Positions 18,335 to 27,472 of a DNA stretch of 64,000 nucleotides are shown here, piece by piece. Under the pieces are notes generated by a model. It worked only from the letters and a program-made list of their open reading frames with translations, was not told where the DNA came from and searched no databases. The translations under genes were made by a program, and so were the position numbers. Source of the stretch: Rhodococcus sp. KRD197 (GTDB lineage: Bacteria > Actinomycetota > Actinomycetes > Mycobacteriales > Mycobacteriaceae). Each line of letters opens with the position of its first letter. Positions within the stretch are counted from its first letter, which is position 1. The DNA lies in contig NZ_JABFAO010000002.1 of NCBI RefSeq assembly GCF_017168235.1, forward strand, positions 186,001-250,000. The letters run 5' to 3'.

Positions 18335-20700
18335 GAGTGCGGCTCTCCACGATCACCGCAGTCGCATCGACCGCACTCCTGGTGGCGTTCGCCCCTGGTA
18401 TGGCATCGGCCCAGGATCTCGGTTCGCAGGAAAGCACCGCGCAGGAGAACACCGCGGGCGAGACCGATTCGGAGTCCGCCGAGTCCGAGCTTCCGCAGAC
18501 GTCTCAGGGTGATGAATTCCTGTCATTGGCGATCGACACCGTTGCGCCGAGCACGGTCACCACCACCAGTGAACCGTTCGTCACAGTCCGAGCCACCGTG
18601 ACCAACACCGGTGATCGACGCGTCGACGAGGTGGCCGTGCGCATGCAGAGCGCCGAAGCGATCGACCGGTCCGAGGAGCTTCGTACGTCTCTCGTGCCCG
18701 GTCGGCAGCAATACGACAACGTGGGTGACTTCGAGACGGTCAGTGCCGGTCTCGAGCGCGGCGAGAGCGCGCAGTTCGTCATATCGATGCCGCTTCGAAG
18801 CACGCTGGGGCCGTCTCTGGGTATCGACGAGCCCGGGGTCTATCCCCTTCTGCTCAATGTCAACGGCACGCCCGAGTTCGGCGGCGCCGCACGTCTCGAC
18901 GATGCGCGCTTCCTGCTACCCGTCACCGGTGTACCGCGCGACCCGACGGCTCTGGACCCATTGGGTCCCGAGGCAGGCCCACAGGCACCGAGCACCGCTG
19001 ACCCGGTGGCTACGACGGTGCTGTGGCCCCTCACCGACAAACCGCGGCTGGCAGCGGGAGTCCCAGGATCGATCGAGGACAGAGTACGACTGGTCGACGA
19101 CGAACTCGCCGACGAGCTGGCCCCCGGCGGCCGGCTCGACCGGTTGCTCGGCGCCGTCGAGTTCGCCACTACCGAGCAGCTCGATCCCGACGGCCGGCTC
19201 GCCGAGAGCATGTGTCTCGCCGTCGACCCGGACCTTCTCATCACGGTCTCCAACATGACCCGCGGTTACTTGATCGTCGACGACCCCGCCGATCCGACGG
19301 GCCCGGCCCGCGAGGGTACCGGCGCTCAGGCCGCGTCCGACTGGTTGACGCGACTCGAGACTGTCACCGATTCGATGTGTGTGACGGCTGTGCCGTTCGC
19401 TCAGGTCGATCTCGACACCCTGGGCAACGTGGGCGACGCCTCACTCGCCTCTGCCGCGCTGGAATCGCCGGCGGACATCGTCGACACCCTCCTGGGAGTG
19501 ACGTCGACGCGCGGCATCATCTGGAGTTCCTCCGGGCAACTCGGTGAGGCCGGTGCGGCGACAGTCCGATCGATCGGCCCTCGCACCGCGCTGCTCGCGG
19601 ACAACAGCATCGCCCCAGCGGCGGGCGGAGCCGTCGCTGGCGTCGTCGGTGGCAACGATGTCCTCGCCGACCTCGCCGTCACCGTTTTCGATGCACCGAC
19701 GGCGACGGCGCTGGCTGCGGTGGGTGATCAACCCGCTACTCCCGAGTTCACCCCCGACGAGCAGCGATACAACCTGACCGGGGACTCTCGGACCGCTCGA
19801 CTGCAGGATGCGTTGGGCGCCGTCACCTATCAGGCGCTGTCGAAGCCGCAGGATTTCGGTGGGGGTCCGCCGCGAACGCTGACAATTGCGCCACCTCAAT
19901 ACTGGACAGCCGACGGTGACGAACCCGCCGCGGTGCTGTCCACTGTTTCGTCGTTGCTACGTTCCGGGCTTGCCACCCCCCGCCCGTTCGCAGAACTCGC
20001 CGCCGAGGAACCGAGTGGCCTGCCCGTCGAAACGCGAACCGTCGGCCAGGCCGGTCGGGACGTAGCGCTCGAAGATCGCGTCCGCGCGCAGAGCAAACGC
20101 ATCGAAGCGTTGCGGGGCTCGCTCGTCGAAGCTCCACAATCGGAACTGACCCCGCAGCGCTACACCGCGCCGCTGCGCGAGGACCTGCTCCGCACCATCG
20201 GTACCGCGGACAGAGCCGCGGCGAACGTCCGCATGGACGGTGCCGAGGCAGGGCTGGACTCCATCTACCGTTCGGTGACGGTGCTCGCTCCCGGCGGCGT
20301 CTACACGCTTGCTTCAGAGCAGAGCCCGCTGCTACTCGTCGCCCGCAACGACCTGCCCGTAGGTGTCAACGTGCGCCTCGAGGTCGACGCACCGCCGGAG
20401 ATGACCGTCACCGACGTCGGGGTGACGGCGCTGCCCGCTCGCGGAAGCCGCACGATCACCGTTCCCGCCCAGGTCGACGACAGCCGCAATCTCGCCGTCG
20501 ACTTCTCGCTCACCACCCTCGACGGCCAACAATTGGGCGAACCGTCCACCGTGAACGTACGGTCGAACGCGTACGGACAGGCTTTGGCGATCATCACCGC
20601 CTCCGCAGGCGTTCTTCTGCTGCTGCTGGCGGGGCGTCGACTGTGGCACCGGTTCAAGGGTCAACCCGACCCAGCCGACGAAGGGTACGAACGGCCATGA
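18331..20700 (+). CDS. DUF6049 family secreted/membrane protein
   Basis: A 789-residue protein. A signal peptide ([20 protein letters not shown]... with ASAQ cleavage) is followed by a long extracytoplasmic region and one C-terminal membrane helix (about 762-778: [20 protein letters not shown]) with a short basic tail. It corresponds by position to Rv3909 of M. tuberculosis. The function is unknown. It overlaps NUDIX by 4 bp and murJ by 4 bp, so it is tightly co-expressed with the lipid II flippase, which hints at a role in envelope assembly. Confidence 0.87.
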   Translation: MRVRLSTITAVASTALLVAFAPGMASAQDLGSQESTAQENTAGETDSESAESELPQTSQGDEFLSLAIDTVAPSTVTTTSEPFVTVRATVTNTGDRRVDEVAVRMQSAEAIDRSEELRTSLVPGRQQYDNVGDFETVSAGLERGESAQFVISMPLRSTLGPSLGIDEPGVYPLLLNVNGTPEFGGAARLDDARFLLPVTGVPRDPTALDPLGPEAGPQAPSTADPVATTVLWPLTDKPRLAAGVPGSIEDRVRLVDDELADELAPGGRLDRLLGAVEFATTEQLDPDGRLAESMCLAVDPDLLITVSNMTRGYLIVDDPADPTGPAREGTGAQAASDWLTRLETVTDSMCVTAVPFAQVDLDTLGNVGDASLASAALESPADIVDTLLGVTSTRGIIWSSSGQLGEAGAATVRSIGPRTALLADNSIAPAAGGAVAGVVGGNDVLADLAVTVFDAPTATALAAVGDQPATPEFTPDEQRYNLTGDSRTARLQDALGAVTYQALSKPQDFGGGPPRTLTIAPPQYWTADGDEPAAVLSTVSSLLRSGLATPRPFAELAAEEPSGLPVETRTVGQAGRDVALEDRVRAQSKRIEALRGSLVEAPQSELTPQRYTAPLREDLLRTIGTADRAAANVRMDGAEAGLDSIYRSVTVLAPGGVYTLASEQSPLLLVARNDLPVGVNVRLEVDAPPEMTVTDVGVTALPARGSRTITVPAQVDDSRNLAVDFSLTTLDGQQLGEPSTVNVRSNAYGQALAIITASAGVLLLLLAGRRLWHRFKGQPDPADEGYERP

Positions 20701-23700
20701 CGGGTAGAGACGTGCCCTACCGGGGTGGAGTGCCCTACGAGGGTGACGCCGCGCGCCTACCTGCCACACAGGTCTTCCGGAGATCCGCGCCGCCGCGGCA
20801 AGCACCGTGGGAACGACGGGCGAACGAGCCGCCGCGCGAGATGCGCAGCTATCCGGCTCCGCCGGCTCCCGACGGCGGCCCCGCGCCCGACAACTCGGTC
20901 ACCCAGCTGATCCCGCGTTTCCGCGACGAGGACTATCCGCCCGCCGCGACGCCACCGCAGCAGGCGTCCGCGCCGGAGGAGCCGCCGGGCAAGCCACCGG
21001 CGAGACCGCAGAAGAGTTTGCTGGCGTCGACGGGATCGATCGCGATCGCCACCCTGGTCAGCCGTATCACCGGCTTCTTCAAGCAGATCGTGATGCTCGC
21101 GATTCTGGGTGGCGCGATCGCCAGTTCGTTCACATCCGCGACGATCCTGCCCAACATGATCTCCGAGCTGGTGCTCGGCGCAGTTCTCACGGCCATCGTC
21201 GTTCCGGTTCTGGTGCGGGCCGAGATGGAGGACGCCGACGGCGGTGCGTCGTTCGTTCGCAGGCTGTTCACCATCGCGTTCACGATGCTCGCCGTCGTCG
21301 CGTTGGTCGCGACACTGTTCGCGCCCCTGCTCAGCCGCATGCTCATCGACGAGAACGCCAAGGTCAGCAGCGAGCTGACCACCGCCCTGTCGTACCTGTT
21401 GCTGCCGGCAATCCTGTTCTACGGACTGTCCGGGCTGCTCACCGCGGTGCTGAATACTCGGCAGAATTTCAAGCCCGGTGCCTGGGCTCCAGTGTGGAAC
21501 AACCTCGTCGTCCTCGGGATCTTCTCGCTGTACTTCTTCGTGCCCGGGGAGATCACGCTCGACCCGGTGCGGATGAGCGATCCGCACGTGCTCATCCTCG
21601 GACTGGGCGTGACCGCCGGTGTCATCACCCAGGTGCTCGCCCTGATCCCGGCGCTGAAGCGAGAAAAGATCGATCTCCGGCCGATGTGGGGATTCGATGC
21701 TCGACTCAAAGCGTTCGGCGGAATGGCTGTCGCGATCGTTCTGTACGTCGTCATCAGTCAGGCCGGCCTCGTCTTCGCGACCAGAATTTCTGCCGACGCC
21801 GACTCAGCCGGCCCGGCCATCTACTCCCAGGCCTGGATTCTGCTGCAACTGCCGTACGGCATCCTCGGTGTCACGGTGCTCACGGCAATCATGCCGCGAC
21901 TGAGCCGCAACGCCGCCGAGGGCAACGACCCGGCCGTCGTCGACGATCTGTCCGTTGCCACGAGGATGACCCTCGTCGCTCTCGTGCCCATCGTCGTGTT
22001 TCTGACGTTCGCCGGGCCCTGGGTCGGTGAAGCACTGTTCGGTTTCGGTAACTTCGCGAACGAGGCCAGCCGTCTCGGCGAGGCCGTCAGCTGGTCGGCA
22101 TTCACGCTGATCCCGTATGCGCTGGTGCTGATCCATCTCCGCGTGTTCTATGCCCGCGAGCAGGCCTGGACACCCACCTGGATCATTCTCGGCATCACCG
22201 GCGTCAAGATCGCGCTGTCGGCCCTGGCCCCTTTCGTGGCCAGTAGCGACCAGCAGGTGGTGCTGTGGCTCGGTGTCGCGAACGGGCTCGGCTTCGTCGT
22301 CGGCGCATGCATCGGTGGCTTCTTACTGCACCGGAGTCTCGGCGACCTACGAATGATCAACGTCGGCAAGACGATCTGGATGGTGTTGCTCGCATCCGCA
22401 GCCGGCGGCACCGCGATGCTCGCCATCGATCGCATCGCCGATCTCGAAGGACTGACCGAACCCCTCGGATCCATCGGAGCCATGCTCAGAGTCGGTTTCT
22501 GCGGTGTAATCATGCTCGGCATCACGTTTTCGATTCTGTGGTTCGGCAGAATCCCCGAAGTACTCGCCGTTACCGTCGCACTGCGCCGACTCGTGAATCG
22601 AGCGCGGGGAGTGGCGGCCACACCGCCCGAGCCGGTTGCACCCTTCGCCGAGGACAAGACCGAGACGATACCGGTCGTTACAGGTGCCGCTACATGGGAG
22701 ACTGCAGGTCGACAACTCCCGTACCCTGGATCACGGCGAACCGGGACGCCGTCACCAGCAGGTATTCCTGAGCCGGGTAGACGTATGGGACGACCCGGGG
22801 CACAGACGCAAGAAGGAGCAAGAGTGACCGACGACGAAGTGGCTGGGGGGCCGGCCGAGTCCGTAGCGAACGGCACCGACCGAGCAACCGGTGGAGTCGA
22901 GGTGGACGAACGCACGAAGAAGACACCGATGCAGTCCACGTCTTCCACATCCGCCGCATCCACTACATCGTCGAAGAGCTCGAAAACCGAAGACGCCGTC
23001 AACGACGACGCCCCGGCCGAAGACGCGTCAACAGAGTCTGCCGAGGCAGCATCCGATGCGGACGCCACAGCGCCTGTCAACACAACGCCTGTCAACACAA
23101 CACCCGACGGCACAGCACCCGACGGCACGGCACCTGACGCCGATTCCTCGGCCGAAGACGACTCCTCGGCTGAAGACTCGACTGAAGACACAGTCGAGGA
23201 GAAGACCGACTCGCAGGACAGCAGTGACCAGCACAGCGGTGACCAGGACAGCAGTGAAGACAGCGGTGACGAGCCCGCTGCCGATGCCGGTGCACCCACC
23301 GATGCCTCCGGTACGCCTGCGCAGACCGTGCCGACTCCACCGGCCGATGCTCCGCGCGCACCTCGCGGGCCGAAGCTCATTCCCGGCGCCTCGGTTGCCG
23401 GTGGCCGTTACCGACTGCTGGCTCCGCACGGCGGCGCCCGCGGTCTCAAGTTCTGGCAGGCGCACGACGTCAAGCTGGACCGGGAGGTCGCTCTGACCTT
23501 CGTCGATGCCGACCAGCAGGCGGGGGCACGTGCCTCCGACCGGGCCGAGGGCCCACAGGCGGTTCTGTCACGCACACTTCGGCTGGGACGTATCAACTCA
23601 CCGGGTCTCGCCCGCGTACTGGACGTGGTCCGGGGCAGTTCCGGCGGAATCGTCGTCGCCGAATGGACGCCCGGTCGTTCTCTGCGTGAGATGGCGGACA

Positions 23701-24896
23701 CCGTGCCCTCGCCCACCGGCGCGGCCCGTGCGATCAAGGTGCTCGCGGCTGCGGCCGAGGCAGCACATCGCAGCGGCGGTGCCCTGTCGATCGATCATCC
23801 TGATCGAATTCGAATCAGCAGTGACGGAAACGCCGTACTCGCCTTCCCGGCGACACTCGCCGACGCCGATCCCGGCACAGATGTTCGCGGTCTCGGCGCC
23901 ATGCTTTACGCGTTGATCACGGCCCGATGGCCACTCGCGGACTCCGCCGGGCGACCCGACGGCCCACCGCGCTCGGTCGGTGGCCTCAAGCCCGCCGATC
24001 GTGACAGCGCCGGCGCCCCCGTGGAGCCTCGCAAGATCCGGCCCGATGTTCCGTTCGAGATCTCCGCAGTGGCGGTCCGCGCGCTCGAGCAGAACAGCGG
24101 CATCCGTACCGCTGCGACGGTTCAGCATGTCCTCGATCAGGCCGCTGTCGTCAACGACAAGACGGATCTGATGCCCGCACTGCGCCTCGGTCAACGCGCC
24201 CCAGGTGCAAGCGGGCATTCGCTCGCCGATCCGGAAGAGCTGAGCGCTCAACAGGAGCGGTCACGACGGACCAACATTGCGCTCGCCGTACTGGGTGTGC
24301 TGACGGTGGTCGTTCTCGGCTTTGCCGGCTACTGGCTGCTCACGCTCATTGCAGGCGGTAGCTCCGACGAACCGCTGACCTCACAGGACTTCGGCCTGAC
24401 GACGGAGGAAACCGTCCCCGCCGAGCCGTCGGCACCCGACGCCAGCGCACCGCAGGCCGCTCCGGTGGCGCTGAGCGCGGTGGAAGTGTTCTCTCCTGAC
24501 GGCAGCGCCGACAACTCCGGAACCGCGGACAACGCGATCGACAACGATCCCACGACGGTGTGGAGCACCGATTCCTACTTCCAGCCGTTCCCGGCCCTCA
24601 AGGACGGCGTGGGCCTCCTGGCGACGCTTCCGGCCTCGGAGGTCTTGACCAACGCTTACGTCAATACACCGACTCCCGGAACCGTCGTGGAAATCAGGTC
24701 GGCTTCCAGTGCTTCTCCGGACCTCGATGACACCACTGTCATCGGCCAAGCGACGCTCCGGGGCGGTGTCACCGAGATCCCGCTCGAGATGTCGGAGCCC
24801 ACAAGTCATGTGCTCCTGTGGATTACCGACCTGAGCAGCGATGGTGGGCGCAACCAATCCACCATCGCCGATTTCGGTGTCTTTTCGCAACAGTGA
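20697..24896 (+). CDS. murJ: MurJ lipid II flippase fused to a pseudokinase domain
   Basis: A 1399-residue protein. Residues about 106-632 are the MurJ/MviN core of roughly 14 helices that flips lipid II across the membrane (first helix SIAIATLVSRITGFFKQIVM). A long acidic, Ser/Thr/Asp-rich linker with short repeats follows, then a protein-kinase-like domain from about residue 897 (GRYRLL) that lacks the normal glycine loop and the HRD/DFG residues, so it is a pseudokinase. One membrane helix lies near 1192-1220, and the C-terminal 170 residues are likely extracytoplasmic. In mycobacteria the pseudokinase binds the FHA protein FhaA after phosphorylation by PknB. ATG at 20697 overlaps the previous gene by ATGA. 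An internal GTG with a strong ribosome site is noted separately. Confidence 0.94.
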   Translation: MTGRDVPYRGGVPYEGDAARLPATQVFRRSAPPRQAPWERRANEPPREMRSYPAPPAPDGGPAPDNSVTQLIPRFRDEDYPPAATPPQQASAPEEPPGKPPARPQKSLLASTGSIAIATLVSRITGFFKQIVMLAILGGAIASSFTSATILPNMISELVLGAVLTAIVVPVLVRAEMEDADGGASFVRRLFTIAFTMLAVVALVATLFAPLLSRMLIDENAKVSSELTTALSYLLLPAILFYGLSGLLTAVLNTRQNFKPGAWAPVWNNLVVLGIFSLYFFVPGEITLDPVRMSDPHVLILGLGVTAGVITQVLALIPALKREKIDLRPMWGFDARLKAFGGMAVAIVLYVVISQAGLVFATRISADADSAGPAIYSQAWILLQLPYGILGVTVLTAIMPRLSRNAAEGNDPAVVDDLSVATRMTLVALVPIVVFLTFAGPWVGEALFGFGNFANEASRLGEAVSWSAFTLIPYALVLIHLRVFYAREQAWTPTWIILGITGVKIALSALAPFVASSDQQVVLWLGVANGLGFVVGACIGGFLLHRSLGDLRMINVGKTIWMVLLASAAGGTAMLAIDRIADLEGLTEPLGSIGAMLRVGFCGVIMLGITFSILWFGRIPEVLAVTVALRRLVNRARGVAATPPEPVAPFAEDKTETIPVVTGAATWETAGRQLPYPGSRRTGTPSPAGIPEPGRRMGRPGAQTQEGARVTDDEVAGGPAESVANGTDRATGGVEVDERTKKTPMQSTSSTSAASTTSSKSSKTEDAVNDDAPAEDASTESAEAASDADATAPVNTTPVNTTPDGTAPDGTAPDADSSAEDDSSAEDSTEDTVEEKTDSQDSSDQHSGDQDSSEDSGDEPAADAGAPTDASGTPAQTVPTPPADAPRAPRGPKLIPGASVAGGRYRLLAPHGGARGLKFWQAHDVKLDREVALTFVDADQQAGARASDRAEGPQAVLSRTLRLGRINSPGLARVLDVVRGSSGGIVVAEWTPGRSLREMADTVPSPTGAARAIKVLAAAAEAAHRSGGALSIDHPDRIRISSDGNAVLAFPATLADADPGTDVRGLGAMLYALITARWPLADSAGRPDGPPRSVGGLKPADRDSAGAPVEPRKIRPDVPFEISAVAVRALEQNSGIRTAATVQHVLDQAAVVNDKTDLMPALRLGQRAPGASGHSLADPEELSAQQERSRRTNIALAVLGVLTVVVLGFAGYWLLTLIAGGSSDEPLTSQDFGLTTEETVPAEPSAPDASAPQAAPVALSAVEVFSPDGSADNSGTADNAIDNDPTTVWSTDSYFQPFPALKDGVGLLATLPASEVLTNAYVNTPTPGTVVEIRSASSASPDLDDTTVIGQATLRGGVTEIPLEMSEPTSHVLLWITDLSSDGGRNQSTIADFGVFSQQ
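22812..22826 (+). promoter_or_regulatory. Strong internal ribosome-binding site and GTG within murJ
   Basis: AAGGAG lies six bases before an in-frame GTG at 22824 (codon 710), between the flippase core and the linker. It could start a separate 690-residue pseudokinase polypeptide (beginning VTDDEVAGG) from the same mRNA. This is read from sequence only. Confidence 0.4.
23073..23132 (+). repeat. 15-bp tandem repeats in the murJ linker
   Basis: Four 15-bp units in frame encode PVNTT, PVNTT, PDGTA and PDGTA, within a longer Ser/Asp/Glu-rich linker. The unit length is a multiple of three, so copy-number change would keep the reading frame. Confidence 0.7.
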
Positions 24897-25000
24897 CGTA
24901 TTCACCAGTTCGCATGCTGAACCCGCACAAAACGTGAAAACTTGACGGTTCCATAGTTGTCGACCGCGCACGTTGCCGGGAGCCGCACGCGTTCAGCGCG
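24879..25000. repeat. Left copy of the duplicated murJ-sigM junction
   Basis: The 77 bases at 24879-24955, which include the murJ stop codon, match 29146-29222 with 6 mismatches and no gap. They are followed directly by 45 bases matching 29363-29408, which lie inside sigM, with the intervening 140 bases missing. The left copy therefore joins the end of murJ to a broken piece of sigM coding sequence. It marks the left edge of the inserted island. Confidence 0.75.
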
Positions 25001-25265
25001 ATGTCGTCGATCCCGAGTTCCTCGAAGAATCGGATGTAACTCGTTATTTGTCGCTTCTTCTGTAATCGGAGCCGCTCAGCGTCCCTCGGGTCGAACCGCC
25101 TCCGGAAGCAGATCCGGCGAATTTCGTTACCCGACACAGACACTCAGCGGGGGTCCTCGTCGGCATGATTGGGTGAACACCGTGGTGATGCGGACGGTAC
25201 AGGGTCCGAAATCACCCCGCGAGGAGAACGGATCCGACGACTGGATCTCGGTCAACCGTGGCCCC
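25001..25265. other. Intergenic left flank of the island
   Basis: No convincing gene was found here. A minus-strand frame at 24823-25143 starts MSVSGNEIRRICFRRRF and runs through RFFEELGIDDIALNACG into the junction repeat. It has no recognised domain and may be a gene remnant. The 3' end of the minus-strand KAS III-like gene borders this stretch, and no clear terminator hairpin is visible. Confidence 0.4.
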
Positions 25266-26177
25266 TTACCCGTTGGAGGCAGACCCGTTCGAACTCGTCA
25301 CCGGCGGCTCGGTGTACAGCGCGGCGCCGGCGGTGACACTCGCTCCTGCGGCCACGACCAGGGTGCGGGTGCCCGCGGGCATGCGGTGGTGTCGCCCGCG
25401 ATCGAGACCCGCGACGAGCGCGGCAGTATGCATCGATTCGTCGTCCCCCACCGTGATCCGGGTTTCGGCGATCCCCAGTCGTTCGGCTAGGGCGAGACGG
25501 AATGCGGGGCGCGCCGGTGCTGCCACGATCGAGTCGACGTCGGACAACCGGAGCGACTCTCGGCGCAGGCATTCGGTGAGCGCGGCCACCGCCGCATCCG
25601 CATACCGTTCGTCCAGCACGTCTGACTCGGTGATCCGCAGGACGTTGCCGGTATCGACCTGCCCGACCGTGGCCCGGAACGACTCACCGCCGTCGGGAGT
25701 GTTGACCCACGACACGTGCCCGAGTCCAGGCTCACCGTCGATCCACCTGCAGAGCACCGCTCCCCCTGCCGCGGTGAACGGAAATCCCTCGCTCAGGTTG
25801 CGGCCCGGATCGGCGTCGCTGGCGACCACCAAAGCGTGCTCGATCGTGCCCGAGCGCAGGAACCCGTCGACGATCTGCAATGCGGTCAAGACTCCGCAGG
25901 TGCCGTTGGCGACGTCGAACGAGAACGTACCGTGGGCGTCCGGGTGTGGATTCTCGGGGTGGGCCCCGACATCTTCTTGGATCAGTGCGGCCAGGGCGGG
26001 CTCACCGAGGTTGCGGTCGCGGTACAGACCGGCATTGATGAGGAGGTCGAGGTCGCCGGCTTCCCGGCCGGCACGTTCGAGACAGTTCTTCGCCGCAGTC
26101 ACCGCGACCTGGAGAGCGCTGTGCCGGTGGAGCCAACCGGCACGCGTGACCACCATCCGCTCAATGACCGTGCCCAT
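25266..26177 (-). CDS. KAS III-like protein with degenerate active site
   Basis: A 303-residue thiolase-fold protein shorter than normal KAS III (about 320-380). A cysteine is kept at residue 94 in the usual place (NGTCGVL), but the His motif AHQ is replaced (VAAPARP near 218-224) and the GN(T/S) asparagine position reads ESMH. It may therefore be catalytically weak or a structural partner. Its start overlaps the upstream full KAS III gene by 17 bp, so the two are translationally coupled. A heterodimer like PqsB-PqsC, where one subunit lacks a full triad, is a reasonable model but unproven. Confidence 0.8.
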   Translation of the reverse strand: MGTVIERMVVTRAGWLHRHSALQVAVTAAKNCLERAGREAGDLDLLINAGLYRDRNLGEPALAALIQEDVGAHPENPHPDAHGTFSFDVANGTCGVLTALQIVDGFLRSGTIEHALVVASDADPGRNLSEGFPFTAAGGAVLCRWIDGEPGLGHVSWVNTPDGGESFRATVGQVDTGNVLRITESDVLDERYADAAVAALTECLRRESLRLSDVDSIVAAPARPAFRLALAERLGIAETRITVGDDESMHTAALVAGLDRGRHHRMPAGTRTLVVAAGASVTAGAALYTEPPVTSSNGSASNG

Positions 26178-27285
26178 AGCAACCCACCAATTCTTCGTCT
26201 ACGGTCAGCAGAACCACACCGATCTCGAGGCCGGACGCCAGCGATATCAACGCCACGGTCTCGCCGGGTTGTATGCGCCCGGCTTCGAGTTCCTCGATGA
26301 GGGCCACGGTGTGGGTCGTCGATGCCGTGTTCCCGTAGCGATCGACGGTGATGACCGCGTCGTGACGCGGGGATTCACCGAACGAGGTCTCGAGCTCGGC
26401 CATGCCTTTCCGGATCGCTCGCGTCGAAGTCTGGTGCGCGATCAGGTGATCGATGTCGTGCAACGAGATCCCGACCGAGTCGAGGACCTCGTGCAGCAGC
26501 AGGGGTGTAGCGGCGATGGCTGCCTTCTGCAGCGCACGCGACTTGGTGAACATGCGGGCGCCGGGATCCTCACCCATCGGATATGCCAGGCACAGACGGC
26601 TGTGGTCCGCCACCGTCGTGAAGCCGGCGACCCGTATACCGCCGGAGCCGGCGGAAGCACGTTCGAGGACCAGCGCGGCACCCGCATCGCCCAACGTCAA
26701 CGACGCCAGCTCACGGCTCATGACGTTACGGATGTGCTGGGCGGCGTTCTGACCGAGCTGGGAGATGTACTCGCCACTCACGACGAGGGCGCGCTCGATG
26801 ATCCCCTGGCGAATCCAGTTGTTCACCACAGTCACCCCGGTGAGCATGCCCGCGCAGGCATTCGAGAGGTCGAAGGTCATGGCCTTGTCGGCACCGAGTG
26901 CGTGTGCGACCGCACCGCTCATCGTCGGCTCGAGCCATTGGGTGAGGCCGTTTCGGAATTTCGTGATGCTGCAACTGATCACGACGTCGAGCGAGTCCGC
27001 TGCCCGGCCCGACTTGGTCAGGGCGTCGAGTCCCGCGGTGACGGCCAGCGAGTAGGAATCCTCGTCTCCGACCGACACACGCCGCTCCCGCACGCCCGTC
27101 AGCCGTTCGAGATCGATGTTCGTCGAGTGGCGGGTCGACGCCATCAAGTCCTCGGTGGTGAGATGCGTGGCCGGCAGATGCCGGCCCGCGCCGGCCACTC
27201 GGGTCCGGTACGGCGCCCGCGGATCCTCCTCCTCGGTCTCCATGACGAGCCAGTGCTTGACCATGGTGTCGTCCACCTCCATCAC
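26161..27285 (-). CDS. Beta-ketoacyl-ACP synthase III family protein
   Basis: A 374-residue protein with the full KAS III triad: Cys144 in DLSNACAG, His284 in LIAHQ and Asn319 in RYGNT. The family condenses an acyl-CoA starter with malonyl-ACP, or forms related C-C, ester or lactone bonds. The start may be GTG at 27285 or ATG at 27282. AGGGAG lies seven bases before the GTG. It is the second gene of a three-gene minus-strand set after the WS/DGAT gene. This is not the standard fabH position, so a specialised lipid product is likely. Confidence 0.86.
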   Translation of the reverse strand: MMEVDDTMVKHWLVMETEEEDPRAPYRTRVAGAGRHLPATHLTTEDLMASTRHSTNIDLERLTGVRERRVSVGDEDSYSLAVTAGLDALTKSGRAADSLDVVISCSITKFRNGLTQWLEPTMSGAVAHALGADKAMTFDLSNACAGMLTGVTVVNNWIRQGIIERALVVSGEYISQLGQNAAQHIRNVMSRELASLTLGDAGAALVLERASAGSGGIRVAGFTTVADHSRLCLAYPMGEDPGARMFTKSRALQKAAIAATPLLLHEVLDSVGISLHDIDHLIAHQTSTRAIRKGMAELETSFGESPRHDAVITVDRYGNTASTTHTVALIEELEAGRIQPGETVALISLASGLEIGVVLLTVDEELVGCYGHGH

Positions 27286-27397
27286 TCACATACTCCCTTC
27301 CACCGTACGGCGAAACCAGAGCATTTGGGCCCTTCTCGCAGCCACTGTCGATAACCGATCGGCAGGCCGCCGAGCCGCGCTGATCGGAACGGAAGGA

Positions 27398-27472
27398 ATG
27401 GCTATGCGCGCGCGACACATCATGAGCAGCCCGGTCACCACGGTGACCGAATCACCGGACCTAGTTGTCGTC
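27398..27472 (+). pseudogene. Truncated 5' end of a CBS-domain protein gene
   Basis: ATG at 27398 is preceded by GGAAGGA and starts MAMRARHIMSSPVTTVTESP, the usual N-terminus of a CBS-domain protein. The similarity stops near LVVV, where the frame enters the 3' end of the opposite WS/DGAT gene. It looks like the first 25 codons of a gene cut off by a rearrangement. Confidence 0.5.
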
